Made by a program: the position numbers and the translations under genes
Origin: Paenibacillus alba
GTDB taxonomy: Bacteria; Bacillota; Bacilli; Paenibacillales; NBRC-103111
Reading direction: 5' to 3'
Assembly (NCBI RefSeq): GCF_013204855.1
Contig: NZ_JABMKZ010000019.1
Span: 1-64,000 of the forward strand
DNA: 64,000 bases
Shown here: positions 16,223-25,822 of the stretch, piece after piece
Layout of the letters: every line of letters begins with the position of its first letter
Position numbering within the stretch: the first letter of the stretch is position 1
The notes under the pieces: generated by a model
Told to the model about the DNA's origin: nothing
The model's input: the letters and a program-made list of their open reading frames with translations, nothing else
Databases searched by the model: none

Positions 16223-17437
16223 TCACCGATAGATCAGAGAAATCGAAAGTTCACTCATATCGAGACTTCCTCTACGCTCAACAACACCTTCATAAACCGT
16301 CTTTCTGGTGTCTAAGTCGATTATGGCTGCTGCGGGATTTAACTTCCCTAACATTAATACATATACACGATTATTCACGATTCGGGTTATTCTTGCCTGG
16401 CCCCATTTGCTTTGCATCGTTTGAAGCTCCAGCTTCGTATCACTCTTGATCTTGTTTTCTACCAGATCGTAGCGCACAACCTGAGACGGCTCAGCTTCCG
16501 ATATTAAGGAAATATACAGATCATCGCCAACCTGTTGAATGGTTTGATTCTCTACTTTTGGTTTCATCAGAAGCTCATGTATAGACTCATTAAGAATCTT
16601 CGTGAGCTGTCCCTTCCAAATGTCATAAACGAATAGCTCGCGATTCATCAGTTTTCGGTTGTCTTCGTTGCCATCTTTCCATTCATATGTGCGTTGATCA
16701 AAAATCTCGTAACGATTTGATTTCAAGAAATCACTTGCTCCCGTATACGTGACAACTGACTTTAGTTTATCTTCTTGCTTGGCACCTGTTTCGATCCGTT
16801 CATGCGCGGCAACCATTTTCTTGTCGAGATCAAGCGTGTACATGTGGTATTCCGGATTTTTAAATACATGCCTACCACCGGCCAATAGCTGCTGGAAAAC
16901 AATGAGCACTTTCATCGTTTGTCCTTTGATTTGCACATCGCAAATGCTGATATAGTCATCTGCGTTTTTCTTGATTTGTACCTTAAAAGCCGCACTGTTT
17001 TTCTTCTTGCCTTTATCATATAGAGCTATATCGAGAATATCCGACTGCCCTTTATCTAAATCATACTGATAATCAGACCCTACATAACCAATGACGTTGT
17101 CATCTTCAAAAAAGGCGTTCCTATCTTTCTTTCCTCGCATGAAAGAACGATGTTCATTCAGAAGCTCTTTTAGTTCAACATCATAATAATAAGAGAAATC
17201 CATTTTTTCCAAATACGACTGATGGTCGTTAGGATACTCGCTTCCTTTGGTTGTAACGACGATCGGTTCCACCTGATAACTTCCTTTGACCGCAAGCCCT
17301 GCGGCTTCTTCTTCCTTGCCTGTCACCATCTTTAAGTAATAGTCCGGTTTGGGTCCCTGCACAGCACCAACATAATGAAAGCTGATCGAACTAAGGCTAA
17401 ATACAAGTAATACCAAAAGCATCCAATAACGCTTCAT
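16223..17437 (-). CDS. Secreted or membrane-anchored protein of the YtrA-type operon
   Basis: A 404-residue protein with an N-terminal signal or anchor (WMLLVLLVFSLSSISFHYVGAVQG). A beta-strand-rich body follows with stretches like GDDLYISLISE and NRVYVLMLGKLNPAAAIIDLDTRKTVYEG, suggesting a propeller-like extracytoplasmic fold. No lipobox Cys is evident. No family recognised. It is the last gene of the GntR-ABC operon, 13 bases after the permease, with a perfect GGAGGTG site, so it probably acts with the transporter outside the membrane (inference). Confidence 0.7.
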   Translation of the reverse strand: MKRYWMLLVLLVFSLSSISFHYVGAVQGPKPDYYLKMVTGKEEEAAGLAVKGSYQVEPIVVTTKGSEYPNDHQSYLEKMDFSYYYDVELKELLNEHRSFMRGKKDRNAFFEDDNVIGYVGSDYQYDLDKGQSDILDIALYDKGKKKNSAAFKVQIKKNADDYISICDVQIKGQTMKVLIVFQQLLAGGRHVFKNPEYHMYTLDLDKKMVAAHERIETGAKQEDKLKSVVTYTGASDFLKSNRYEIFDQRTYEWKDGNEDNRKLMNRELFVYDIWKGQLTKILNESIHELLMKPKVENQTIQQVGDDLYISLISEAEPSQVVRYDLVENKIKSDTKLELQTMQSKWGQARITRIVNNRVYVLMLGKLNPAAAIIDLDTRKTVYEGVVERRGSLDMSELSISLIYR

Positions 17438-17450
17438 GATTGCACCTCCT

Positions 17451-18284
17451 TTATACGGTTACTTTTTTACGTAATAGATATGAACTCAACCATAATGAAA
17501 CGGCTGTAAGACAAAGGCCAATGACAACTTGATACAACAGAACTTCACTTGGAAACCAGTTATTGTTAAGCCATTTATCCGCAACAAGGTAAGGTAATAT
17601 AAATATAACGACAGCTGCCGCACTATATAGGACTCCTGCCACAATCCCTTTGATTCGGTAGCTGCGTTCTAGCAAAATTCCTGTAAATAGAATGATAACG
17701 CTCATTACCCCTGCGCCGTAATACAATACAAACTCGATGAAATCAGAAGGCAGCAGCATATGGATGAACCGATTTTGCCCAATCAGTTCACCGATCGTGA
17801 CAGGTTGTCTCCATTCGCTTGGAATCAAGCTGTTAAATACGGCTAATTGAACCGGAAGCAGTACAAATTGCAAAGCCACGAATCCCAAAACGTATAGAAC
17901 TATAGCAGTCAGCTTAGCCAGATACACATTCATCCTGGACGTAGGGAGCATGAGCAGCCTGTAGGCAAACGTATTTTTGCCCAACCATTCCTTGTACCAT
18001 GTCCAAAAAATATAGAGAAAAATCGTCACAGCACATAAGGCAATCGAACCCTCGAACCAAATGGATTGGAAGCTGTTCGTCATTTTGGCTGGGTTGAACT
18101 GCTCGACATACTGGATCGCCGTCAAGGAATTTCGCTCCATCGTATTTTCTGCACTGCTCAAGTAGGCTTTGGCGTTAAGCCAAATCCCAAGAAACTGGGC
18201 CACTGTAGTGAGCAAGCCCAACGCACCAAATATTTTGCTAAACCGGACGATTTCCCAGTTCAACAGCTTGCTGTACCTATTCAT
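17451..18284 (-). CDS. ABC transporter permease (YtrC/D-like)
   Basis: A 277-residue protein with about six hydrophobic segments and an early extracytoplasmic stretch (AKAYLSSAENTMERNSLTAIQYVEQF) between the first two. It is the membrane partner of the ATPase encoded just upstream: its ATG overlaps the ATPase stop as ATGA. By analogy with the B. subtilis ytr operon, which responds to cell-wall antibiotics, it may take part in an envelope-stress ABC system. Its own substrate is unknown. Confidence 0.8.
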   Translation of the reverse strand: MNRYSKLLNWEIVRFSKIFGALGLLTTVAQFLGIWLNAKAYLSSAENTMERNSLTAIQYVEQFNPAKMTNSFQSIWFEGSIALCAVTIFLYIFWTWYKEWLGKNTFAYRLLMLPTSRMNVYLAKLTAIVLYVLGFVALQFVLLPVQLAVFNSLIPSEWRQPVTIGELIGQNRFIHMLLPSDFIEFVLYYGAGVMSVIILFTGILLERSYRIKGIVAGVLYSAAAVVIFILPYLVADKWLNNNWFPSEVLLYQVVIGLCLTAVSLWLSSYLLRKKVTV

Positions 18285-18970
18285 GTTACATACACCTCTC
18301 TCATGACATCCACAACCGATTTGCCCTCTTGGGAGCGCATCTCCTCCGCATCGAACTGCTTCATCACCCGACCGCTATCCAAAAGAACCACTTGATCGAT
18401 CAAATGTTCGATGTCATGAATTTCATGCGTCGTTACAAGAACTCCGCGGTCTTCGATCAGATGACTCGTGAATACGCTTGTGATCTGTTCTCTGCTGAAA
18501 ATATCAATACCCGAGAATGGCTCATCCATAAGCAGATAATCGGCATCCAGCGATAACCCCAGCAGCAGATTAGCTTTGGCTGAGTTTCCTTTGGATAAAT
18601 TCCCGATGCGCTCATTTGCCTTCAATTTGAAGAAAGTAAGCAGCTCTTCTGCGCGATTCTGGTTCCAATTCGAATAGAAGTCTTGCATGAACTGCATCCC
18701 TTCTTGAATTTTTAAATGAGGAGGCATGGTTAGGGTATCCGGTATAAAAACGACCTTTTCATAGGATTTCTTATCTAATGGGTGTCCATCAATACGGATT
18801 TGACCGCCTTGAATAGGCGTTAGTCCCATGATTGCTTTCATGATCGTAGATTTCCCAACACCGTTAATACCAATCAGACAAGTGATTTGGCCTTTGTCAG
18901 CTGTGAATGAGACCTCGTCCAGCACTCTTTTGCGGCCGTATGCCTTCACGATCTTATCAATTTCAATCAT
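18281..18970 (-). CDS. ABC transporter ATP-binding protein (YtrB-like)
   Basis: A 229-residue ABC ATPase. It has Walker A GINGVGKST, a degenerate signature LSKGNSAKANLLLGLS (GN in place of GG), Walker B YLLMDEPFSGID and a switch histidine in TTHEIHD. The LSKGN-type signature is usual in the YtrB/exporter subgroup. The ATG at 18970 overlaps the end of the GntR gene by eight bases and has GGGAGG within that gene, so translation is coupled. It energises the permease encoded next. Confidence 0.9.
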   Translation of the reverse strand: MIEIDKIVKAYGRKRVLDEVSFTADKGQITCLIGINGVGKSTIMKAIMGLTPIQGGQIRIDGHPLDKKSYEKVVFIPDTLTMPPHLKIQEGMQFMQDFYSNWNQNRAEELLTFFKLKANERIGNLSKGNSAKANLLLGLSLDADYLLMDEPFSGIDIFSREQITSVFTSHLIEDRGVLVTTHEIHDIEHLIDQVVLLDSGRVMKQFDAEEMRSQEGKSVVDVMREVYVT

Positions 18971-19352
18971 GCTGCGCCTCCCTTGCCCGTTCGGATTCAT
19001 ACTTCTCTTTCACGAAGCGAAGCAGCTCATCCGTCGGCAGCTCGATCTTCTTGATCGATTGAACGAATACCGTAACAGCCTCTTGAATCAGCTCTTCGCG
19101 AATTGAGTTCAGTATTTGCTCATCTGTCGTAATCCGACTGGGAGAATTGCCTTCGGTTGTAATCAACTTCTGTTCCTCCATCTCTTTGTAAGCTTTTTGT
19201 GCCGTATTCGGATTGATCTGCAACATTCCTGCCAGCTCCCGCCTTGAGGGGATCTCCCGTCCTGCCGCTAGCTTGCCTGTGGCGATTTCTTCTTTGAAAT
19301 ATCTGACAACCTGCAGATAAACCGGATCGCGGTTGTTAAACGTAATGTTCAT
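18963..19352 (-). CDS. GntR-family repressor, YtrA subfamily
   Basis: A 129-residue regulator. Residues 8-75 form a GntR winged helix (PVYLQVVRYFKEEIATGKLAAGREIPSRRELAGMLQINPNTAQKAYKEMEEQKLI). Only a short helical tail follows, which is diagnostic of the YtrA subfamily that lacks a large effector domain. It heads the operon it presumably represses: inverted repeats of the YtrA type (AGTGTA/TACACT) overlap the promoter upstream. AGGAGATG precedes the ATG. Confidence 0.88.
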   Translation of the reverse strand: MNITFNNRDPVYLQVVRYFKEEIATGKLAAGREIPSRRELAGMLQINPNTAQKAYKEMEEQKLITTEGNSPSRITTDEQILNSIREELIQEAVTVFVQSIKKIELPTDELLRFVKEKYESERAREAQHD

Positions 19353-19400
19353 CTATCCATCTCCTATGTTTACCCTAATCTATCAAGCCGAACTCGAGCA

Positions 19401-19461
19401 TGTATTAACCGGTTAATACACTACGAAGTGTACTATACACTTAATACACTAAAAGTGTCAA
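19401..19461 (-). promoter_or_regulatory. Promoter and operators of the YtrA-type operon
   Basis: On the minus strand a TTGACA (19461-19456) and TATAGT (19437-19432) are 18 bases apart. The -10 lies inside the perfect inverted repeat AAGTGTA-CTA-TACACTT (19426-19442). A second repeat ACACT-AAA-AGTGT (19446-19458) covers the spacer and -35. A 20-bp perfect palindrome TGTATTAACCGGTTAATACA (19401-19420) lies just downstream of the start site. Binding by the GntR protein would block polymerase; the AGTGTA half-site matches what is known for YtrA regulators. Confidence 0.8.
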
Positions 19462-19605
19462 GCATTGTCTACATTTGCAGGCCATGCTCTGACAACTCAG
19501 GGAGGCTGAAATCGCCATTTCCTCCTTACAGCACATAGCATCAAGCGCTTATGCTAACAATAAAAGTTCATCGTTTTTTGCAGACTACATGAGGGAGATG
19601 ATCAG

Positions 19606-20862
19606 GTGGGTGGAACCACGAAACCAAGGAAGGACCACGAGCTTTGGGAGAAATTAAAAAGCTTTCCAAGCCTTATTCATCACTTTTTTGATACAACGAA
19701 GCCTCCTGATCAAAGCAGCCCCATCCCTGTTTCCGAGGCATCGATCAAGCGAATAGAAGCCCGTTTAATCAAGCAGCGCGGACTTCTTCAAGCCGGAGTC
19801 ACTAACCAGAAGGCATCTGCAGAGGAACTCGAAATTTTGCAGCACATTCGAGCGCAGACAGCACAAGACAATCGCAATAATGTTACTCGAACCGCGGCGT
19901 ACTGGAGAGTTTACCTCGATACCCCAGAAATCCACTGGGCGCTGCTTGCTCATATGGTATCTCGCAATGGCGGCTGGTGCATGACCGACTTGCGCGGAGA
20001 GCTGCTGCCGCGACTGTTGAAACAGGAATTGATGGACCAGCTTTTCGCTTTCCTCGAACGAGCCAATGGGTTGATTTTTCACGATGCTTATCCGCAGCTG
20101 CTGTTGTATCAAGAAAGTAAACGAAGAAAAATAAGCCTCTTCCATCTGCTTCCTGATCTGGGTGTCTCAGCTTGGATGCTGCCGTTTTGGGAGCATTTCT
20201 GGGAACATCGCGACTCAGCCATCCTGACGATATCACTGATCGTGAATGAGCAGAATTTCATTGAGCAGCGGATTGTCCAGAATGCGCTTTATCAGGAAAC
20301 CGTTTTGAATAACGTTCTTTTCAAAAGCCAAGCTTATCTTCAATTGAACCAGGTTGGGTTTCCTTTCAAACCCCTGTCTACTGCTGCTCAGCACGCCTCT
20401 GATTGGCACCTTGCTGGCCTGATTCTAGAGCATTTCGCGGATCAATCGGAGCGCATTGCGTTCGGCAAAAGCTTATATGCCATCCTATTTGGCATTCCTC
20501 AGGTGCTGGAAAGCGTAATCGCGTTTGCCGCTGCTGCCCCTCATACGGGATCGCGTGCTGACTACTGGCCCAATCGCTATTCGCCAATAGCAAAAGCCTC
20601 CCCCGATACGAAGTATCAGGAGAGGCTGGATGGTGGTGACTGGATAACAGAGGCTTCCCCCCTCTATAGTCCTCCGCTCGCACAAGCATGGGCCGATAAG
20701 CCGTTTGCGCCTGTAGAGCCTGGAGACTGGTTCACGGACGTGGAGAAGCCGCTGTCTCATTTGAACACGATTCCGGTTCCGGAACCCTATGATATGACGA
20801 ATGAAATTTATTTTGGGCTTAATAAAATAGAGCTTGCCATACGTGCTGCTGAGATCCTATGA
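19606..20862 (+). CDS. DUF2515 family protein (YppC-like)
   Basis: A 418-residue protein, mostly helical, resembling DUF2515 proteins such as B. subtilis YppC but with a longer tail. Recognisable stretches are NVTRTAAYWRVYLDTPEIHWALLAHMVSRNGGWCMTDL and QRIVQNALYQETVLN. Function unknown. The GTG start at 19606 has GGGAG eight bases upstream. Its stop TGA lies next to the stop of the converging MurJ-like gene, so the coding ends overlap by six bases with no terminator between. Confidence 0.75.
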   Translation: MGGTTKPRKDHELWEKLKSFPSLIHHFFDTTKPPDQSSPIPVSEASIKRIEARLIKQRGLLQAGVTNQKASAEELEILQHIRAQTAQDNRNNVTRTAAYWRVYLDTPEIHWALLAHMVSRNGGWCMTDLRGELLPRLLKQELMDQLFAFLERANGLIFHDAYPQLLLYQESKRRKISLFHLLPDLGVSAWMLPFWEHFWEHRDSAILTISLIVNEQNFIEQRIVQNALYQETVLNNVLFKSQAYLQLNQVGFPFKPLSTAAQHASDWHLAGLILEHFADQSERIAFGKSLYAILFGIPQVLESVIAFAAAAPHTGSRADYWPNRYSPIAKASPDTKYQERLDGGDWITEASPLYSPPLAQAWADKPFAPVEPGDWFTDVEKPLSHLNTIPVPEPYDMTNEIYFGLNKIELAIRAAEIL

Positions 20863-22539
20863 GCGTTTCAAGATCCTGCCGGCTTTGGCGATCAGCTTCT
20901 GCACCGGTGCCGGAAAATTCTTGACGTCGTCCTTCGTAACAACACGCGTTGCCATCAGCAGGAGTGGATACAAGGCAGCGGTGAAACCGCAGACCAGCAC
21001 GGCATTGATGCCTTCATTCAGACGGTACCAGCTCGTTGGCTGCACATACGTATGCGTGAGCCATTCCACAGCAAAACCAAGAACAGCTATCACCAGAATG
21101 GTGACAAATAAGCCGATAAATCGTCGACCGAGAATCGTGAATTTCACTTCTGCGCGCAAAGCTTGCAAGTTGAGCCATGACATCGCTATGAAGCATAGTC
21201 CTGTAGAGACGATGATGCCATAGATACCAAACCATGGAGCCAGCAGGAAGCTTCCTGCAAGCTTAACAGCGATACCTGCACCTACATGGAGCATCAGCGG
21301 CTTCATACGACCCATGCCCATCAGAACGGCACCAGAGGTTTGCATGACGATTTGAAACATAGCGCCTAAGGTAAGCAAGGCGATCATGTACGGTCCGTGA
21401 CTCATCCCATATGCGGTGTCCTCATGTCCGAACATGAAAAAGTCCAAAGGACGAGCCGCAATCGCGATCACGAGCACAGCAGGCAATCCAGATAGAATCG
21501 ATAATTGGAGCACCCTCGTCGTCTGGTGGCCGACTTGCTTCAAATCTTTGCGGGAATATGCAGCTGAGATGATAGGTACAACCGATTGACTTAACGCAAT
21601 CGCCAAAATAATCGGGATCCCAGCCAACGATTGGGCCCGTCCACCAATAATACCGACCAAACCAAGTGCTTCACTGCGACCAATCGATCCCTCTAGGAGC
21701 GGAATAATGATCGATGTATCAATCGCATACACGAGCGTCACCGTCACGGAGAAGATAACGATCGGAATCGACAGCTTAAGAAGACTACGGTAGATGTCGC
21801 TGTACCGGGCCATAGGTTGTGCAGCAGCTTGGCTCCCTGCTGCAGCTGTTTGCCCGGCAGCAGCCAAGGGCATTTTCAACGTTTGAGCATCTCTGCGTTT
21901 CAGCTTCAAAGCATAATAAAGCATCACCGCGAGCGCCGCGATGCCGCCCATAACTCCACCGAACGAAGCACCTGCGACCCCCCAGCCTAAGCTGATATTC
22001 AGCAAAATAAAGGCCAGTCCGATCGAAGTAATGAGCCTGAACACTTGTTCCACAACTTGCGAAACCCCATTAGGCATCATATTCTGCCGACCTTGGAAAT
22101 AACCGCGCATAATCGCAATGAGCGGGAAGAACAACATCGCTGGCGCTATCGCACGAGTAGCTAGCGTAGCGTCAGGACCTCCATGCGAAATGCGCTCGGC
22201 ATAGATGGGAGCAAAAGCATACAAGATAGCCGTCATCAGGACGCCGGCTACAATTGCAAACCAAATTGCCGCCCGATAGATGCGTTCTGCTTCCGCAGGA
22301 CGGCCGATGGCGTATTTCTCCGAGACCATCTTGCTCAGAGCGCTGGGGATTCCCGCCGTAGCAACAACAAGCAAGATGGAGTATAAATTAAAGGCAATCG
22401 AATAGCTGCCCATTCCACCTTCATGCAGCAGGTGCACCAGCGGAATTCGTTGAAAAACGCCGAGAAACCGCGCTACAAGCGCGGCCACGGTGAGAATGAG
22501 CGTCCCTTTTACAAGAGAATCTTTGGTTTCCTTCGTCAA
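20857..22539 (-). CDS. MurJ/YtgP-like lipid flippase (MVF/MATE fold)
   Basis: A 560-residue protein with about 14 hydrophobic segments in the polysaccharide-flippase layout. It starts with TKETKDSLVKGTLILTVAALVARFLGVFQRIPL, where R24 and R30 correspond to conserved arginines lining the MurJ cavity. A Gln/Ala-rich cytoplasmic loop lies around residue 220. In B. subtilis YtgP (MurJ) flips lipid II for peptidoglycan synthesis; SpoVB is a related sporulation paralogue, so the exact paralogue is uncertain. The start is TTG with GAAGGA upstream. It is probably last in an asnB-HAD-DUF456-murJ unit. Confidence 0.82.
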   Translation of the reverse strand: MTKETKDSLVKGTLILTVAALVARFLGVFQRIPLVHLLHEGGMGSYSIAFNLYSILLVVATAGIPSALSKMVSEKYAIGRPAEAERIYRAAIWFAIVAGVLMTAILYAFAPIYAERISHGGPDATLATRAIAPAMLFFPLIAIMRGYFQGRQNMMPNGVSQVVEQVFRLITSIGLAFILLNISLGWGVAGASFGGVMGGIAALAVMLYYALKLKRRDAQTLKMPLAAAGQTAAAGSQAAAQPMARYSDIYRSLLKLSIPIVIFSVTVTLVYAIDTSIIIPLLEGSIGRSEALGLVGIIGGRAQSLAGIPIILAIALSQSVVPIISAAYSRKDLKQVGHQTTRVLQLSILSGLPAVLVIAIAARPLDFFMFGHEDTAYGMSHGPYMIALLTLGAMFQIVMQTSGAVLMGMGRMKPLMLHVGAGIAVKLAGSFLLAPWFGIYGIIVSTGLCFIAMSWLNLQALRAEVKFTILGRRFIGLFVTILVIAVLGFAVEWLTHTYVQPTSWYRLNEGINAVLVCGFTAALYPLLLMATRVVTKDDVKNFPAPVQKLIAKAGRILKRS

Positions 22540-22585
22540 GTCCGTTCCTTCTCTCTGATCCTGTATTCATTCAAATCCTTGATCC

Positions 22586-23065
22586 TTAGAAAACCCAGAT
22601 GAGGAAAATAATAATCATCGCCAGCTGCAGCACAATTTTCACGGCGCTGCTTGCGAAGAATCCGACAACAGAGCCGAAGCCGGCGCTGACTGCCTTTTTC
22701 CACGTGGTCCCGATTATAATTTCACCGATGACGGCACCCAAGAAGGGCCCGATGATTAAGCCAAAAGCAGGTATTACGAAGGGTCCAATAATCAAACCAA
22801 TCGTACTTCCGATGATGGCAGCCTTCGAGCCTCCGAACTTCTTGACCCCCAGCGCGCCTACCGCATAATCCGCCACCATAATAACGATGACAACGAGCGT
22901 TTGAATGATCCAAAACCAGACCCCAAACGGCTCAAAACTGATCAACCAGCCATAGAGGAAGAAAGCACCATAAATCGCCAGTACGCCGGGCAAGATCGGA
23001 TAAACAGCACCAATCATCCCTACGACAAATAAAATAATGACTAAGCTCCAGCCTAAAGCGATCAA
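22586..23065 (-). CDS. DUF456 family membrane protein
   Basis: A 159-residue protein with about five hydrophobic segments and the Gly-rich pairs GSTIGLIIGPFVIPAFGLIIGPFLGAVIGE that characterise DUF456. Function unknown, with glycine-zipper-like packing of helices likely. I chose the TTG at 23065 because GGAGG lies eight bases upstream; the GTG at 23074 overlaps that site. Gaps of under 50 bases to both neighbours and the same strand suggest an operon. Confidence 0.82.
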   Translation of the reverse strand: MIALGWSLVIILFVVGMIGAVYPILPGVLAIYGAFFLYGWLISFEPFGVWFWIIQTLVVIVIMVADYAVGALGVKKFGGSKAAIIGSTIGLIIGPFVIPAFGLIIGPFLGAVIGEIIIGTTWKKAVSAGFGSVVGFFASSAVKIVLQLAMIIIFLIWVF

Positions 23066-23113
23066 GGTCAGCACCTCCGTCTATTCTTTCAGGCATGCGT
23101 GATACAGCAGCTC

Positions 23114-23854
23114 TTAGGCTTGAAGCAAGTAAGTGCGAATGACTTCCGCGACACCATGCTCCTCATTCGTTAACGTGGTGATATCCGCGATCCGCTTCAC
23201 TTCATCCTGCGCATTGCCCATCGCAACCCCAAGACCCGCTTCACGAATCATCGCGATGTCATTCTCGCTGTCTCCCATTGCAATAACTTCGGACATCTGA
23301 ATGCCAAGAAGCTGACAGACCATTTCCAAGCCGCTTGCTTTGCTAATGCCCAGAGGATTCAATTCAATGTTAGACGGGTGTGAATTCGTAATTTCAAGAA
23401 TTCCCCACCCTTCTACCGTCGTGCGAATGCGCTGCAATTTGTCTGGATTTTCCGTGAAATAGCCAAACTTCAACCATTCTTGCTCTTCCAGATCCAGCTG
23501 CTCGCTCTCCCGGTTGAACACGCCATTGACCGAATACGCCCACCACCAACAATCATGCTCCTGTGCCAGCTTATGCAAATTGCGCACCGTCTCCGCAGAA
23601 AGCAGTGTCCGCTTGTGCAGCTTGCTCGGCGATTCCCACACTTCGCTCCCATTTACCACAACAAGGGGCGTAGTAAGCCCCAGTTCTTCAATATAGGGCA
23701 TAGCACTGATTGCGCCGCGCCCTGTGGACATCATTACAATCTTGCCCAAAGCTGTCGCTTGCTCAATCGCTTCGCGATTCTCAGCAGAAATTTTCTTATC
23801 CTCATTCAGCAGTGTGCCGTCCATATCGAGGGCGATTAGTTTGTATGTTCCCAC
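23114..23854 (-). CDS. Cof-type HAD-superfamily phosphatase
   Basis: A 246-residue HAD hydrolase. Motif I is LDMDGTLL near residue 9, motif II is MSTGR, and motif IV is GDSENDIAMI. The alpha/beta cap between motifs II and III places it in the Cof (IIB) group, which dephosphorylates sugar phosphates and similar small metabolites. Exact substrate unknown. The GTG start has AGGGGATGG upstream. It follows asnB by 36 bases on the same strand. Confidence 0.88.
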   Translation of the reverse strand: MGTYKLIALDMDGTLLNEDKKISAENREAIEQATALGKIVMMSTGRGAISAMPYIEELGLTTPLVVVNGSEVWESPSKLHKRTLLSAETVRNLHKLAQEHDCWWWAYSVNGVFNRESEQLDLEEQEWLKFGYFTENPDKLQRIRTTVEGWGILEITNSHPSNIELNPLGISKASGLEMVCQLLGIQMSEVIAMGDSENDIAMIREAGLGVAMGNAQDEVKRIADITTLTNEEHGVAEVIRTYLLQA

Positions 23855-23890
23855 GTTGATCCATCCCCTGTCTTTACATCAGTAGTAAAC

Positions 23891-25765
23891 CTAGTAAGCA
23901 GCGAGCACTTTCTTCGGCAGTTCTTCCATGAATGTCATGTGCCAGAGGGCAAATATATAAATCGTCCAAATCCGGCGGGCATAGTCGCCTTGCCCATTGC
24001 GATGCTTATGCAGCATCCGCTGGACGGCGTCCATATTGATGTAATCTTCGATGCCGCTGGATTTGATTTGCTCAAGCAGCACATCGCCCATCGAACCTTT
24101 CACCCAGTCACGCAGCGGCACCGGGAAGCCCAGCTTCGGTCGATTCAGAATCGGGTCGGGAATAATGCCTTCCATCGCCTTGCGGAAGATGTACTTCGTC
24201 GTCCCGTTCGCAATGCGGTACTTCGCCGGAATACGGCGAGCCACTTCAAACAGTTCCTTATCGAGGAACGGCACGCGCAGCTCCAGGGAATGCGCCATCG
24301 TCATCTTGTCGGCTTTCATCAGAATATCGCCAGGCATCCATAGATTCATGTCGATATACTGCATCCGGCTTACAGGGTCCAGATGTTTGGTTTTGTTATA
24401 ATAATCGCCGGCAATTTGCACCGGATTCTTGTACGCGCGCAGCATTTCACTATCGAGGCGCAGCACTTCGGCCTTCATATCCTCGGAGAAAATCTTCGCA
24501 TTGCCGAGGAATCGCTCTTCCAGCGGCGTGGTACCGCGCAGGACGTAGTTGCGGCCCTTCACGCTGCTCGGCAGCATGCGCGCGAAGCGGTTCAGCATGC
24601 GCTTCACCGATTGCGGCAGCTGCTCGATCGGACGCAGGGACTGCGGCTCGCGGTAAATGCGGTAGCCGCCGAACAGCTCGTCCGCGCCTTCGCCGGACAG
24701 CACCACCGTCACGTGCTCGCGCGCAAGCTGCGCCACGTGATAGAGGGCAATGGCCGAAGGATCAGCGACAGGCTCGTCCTGGTGCCATATCGCCTTCGGC
24801 ATCGTAGCGAAGAAATCATCCTTCGTGATGATTTTGTCATAATGCTGTGTACCGAGTGTCGCTGCGGTTTGCGCGGCAATCGGTGTCTCGTTGTTGGCTC
24901 CTTCGAAGCCAACGGAAAAGGTGCGGATTGGTTCAATATTCCGCATATGGGTCGCAATCGCCGTCGAGTCTATTCCGCTCGACAAGAAGCAGCCGCGATC
25001 CACATCACTGACCATGTGGAGCTTGACCGAATCTTTGAGGGTCTCACGAATTTGTTCCACATACTCGTCGAATGGACGCTCCTCCGGCTCAAACATGGGA
25101 TCCCAATATTTTTGGATCGACATTTCGCCATCGAACGTAATTTTGACGGTATGCCCAGGGGGAAGCTTATGTATGCCATGGAACATAGTATTAGGCTCCG
25201 GGACATATTGGAAAGTCAGATAGTTCAGCAAGCTGTCCGTGTGGATTAACCGATTCATGCCATCTGCAGCCAGCAGGCTCTTAATCTCAGAGCCAAACAA
25301 GAACTGGCGATCGTTCACATGATAGTAAAATGGCTTAATGCCGAAGTGGTCTCTCGCACCGAACAGCTGCTTCTTTTTCTTGTCCCAGATCACGAAGCCA
25401 AACATGCCGCGCATGTGTTTGACGCATTCCTCACCGTACTCCTCATAGAGGTGAACGATAACCTCCGTATCGCTTTGCGTGCGGAATTGATGCCCCCGCT
25501 CCTGCAGCATGGTGCGCAGCGCTTTATAATTATAAATTTCTCCATTAAAAATGATCCAAACGGAATCATCCTCATTCGCTAAAGGCTGATGCCCTTCTTT
25601 CAGATCAATAACAGACAAGCGGCGAAAGCCCAGGCCAATCCGATTATCCGTCCAAAAACCGGAATCATTCGGTCCCCGATGCACAATCACATCTGTCATT
25701 TGCTGCAGCATGGCAACCGTTGGTTCTCTATCTTCAAAATACATGACACCTGTAATACCGCACAT
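23891..25765 (-). CDS. asnB: Asparagine synthetase (glutamine-hydrolysing)
   Basis: A 624-residue class II glutamine amidotransferase/ATPase. The start at 25765 places Cys at position 2 (MCGITGVMYF), the amidase nucleophile. The frame is open four codons further up, but GGAGGAG precedes this ATG. The C-terminal half has the ATP-pyrophosphatase loop SSGIDSTA and the motif SGEGADELFGGY. It converts aspartate to asparagine using glutamine. A Cof-type HAD gene follows 36 bases downstream. Several asparagine synthetase paralogues exist in Bacilli, so the asnB symbol is by length and motif. Confidence 0.93.
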   Translation of the reverse strand: MCGITGVMYFEDREPTVAMLQQMTDVIVHRGPNDSGFWTDNRIGLGFRRLSVIDLKEGHQPLANEDDSVWIIFNGEIYNYKALRTMLQERGHQFRTQSDTEVIVHLYEEYGEECVKHMRGMFGFVIWDKKKKQLFGARDHFGIKPFYYHVNDRQFLFGSEIKSLLAADGMNRLIHTDSLLNYLTFQYVPEPNTMFHGIHKLPPGHTVKITFDGEMSIQKYWDPMFEPEERPFDEYVEQIRETLKDSVKLHMVSDVDRGCFLSSGIDSTAIATHMRNIEPIRTFSVGFEGANNETPIAAQTAATLGTQHYDKIITKDDFFATMPKAIWHQDEPVADPSAIALYHVAQLAREHVTVVLSGEGADELFGGYRIYREPQSLRPIEQLPQSVKRMLNRFARMLPSSVKGRNYVLRGTTPLEERFLGNAKIFSEDMKAEVLRLDSEMLRAYKNPVQIAGDYYNKTKHLDPVSRMQYIDMNLWMPGDILMKADKMTMAHSLELRVPFLDKELFEVARRIPAKYRIANGTTKYIFRKAMEGIIPDPILNRPKLGFPVPLRDWVKGSMGDVLLEQIKSSGIEDYINMDAVQRMLHKHRNGQGDYARRIWTIYIFALWHMTFMEELPKKVLAAY

Positions 25766-25822
25766 GGTGAAACTCACTCCTCCGTACCATTCATCAATCT
25801 TTCTCTCAAGGCAACCGATACA

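Noticed and set aside
24383-25249. 288-codon plus-strand ORF inside asnB
   Set aside because: Antisense to a full-length asparagine synthetase with all motifs; composition rich in His, Arg and Leu is typical of a shadow frame.
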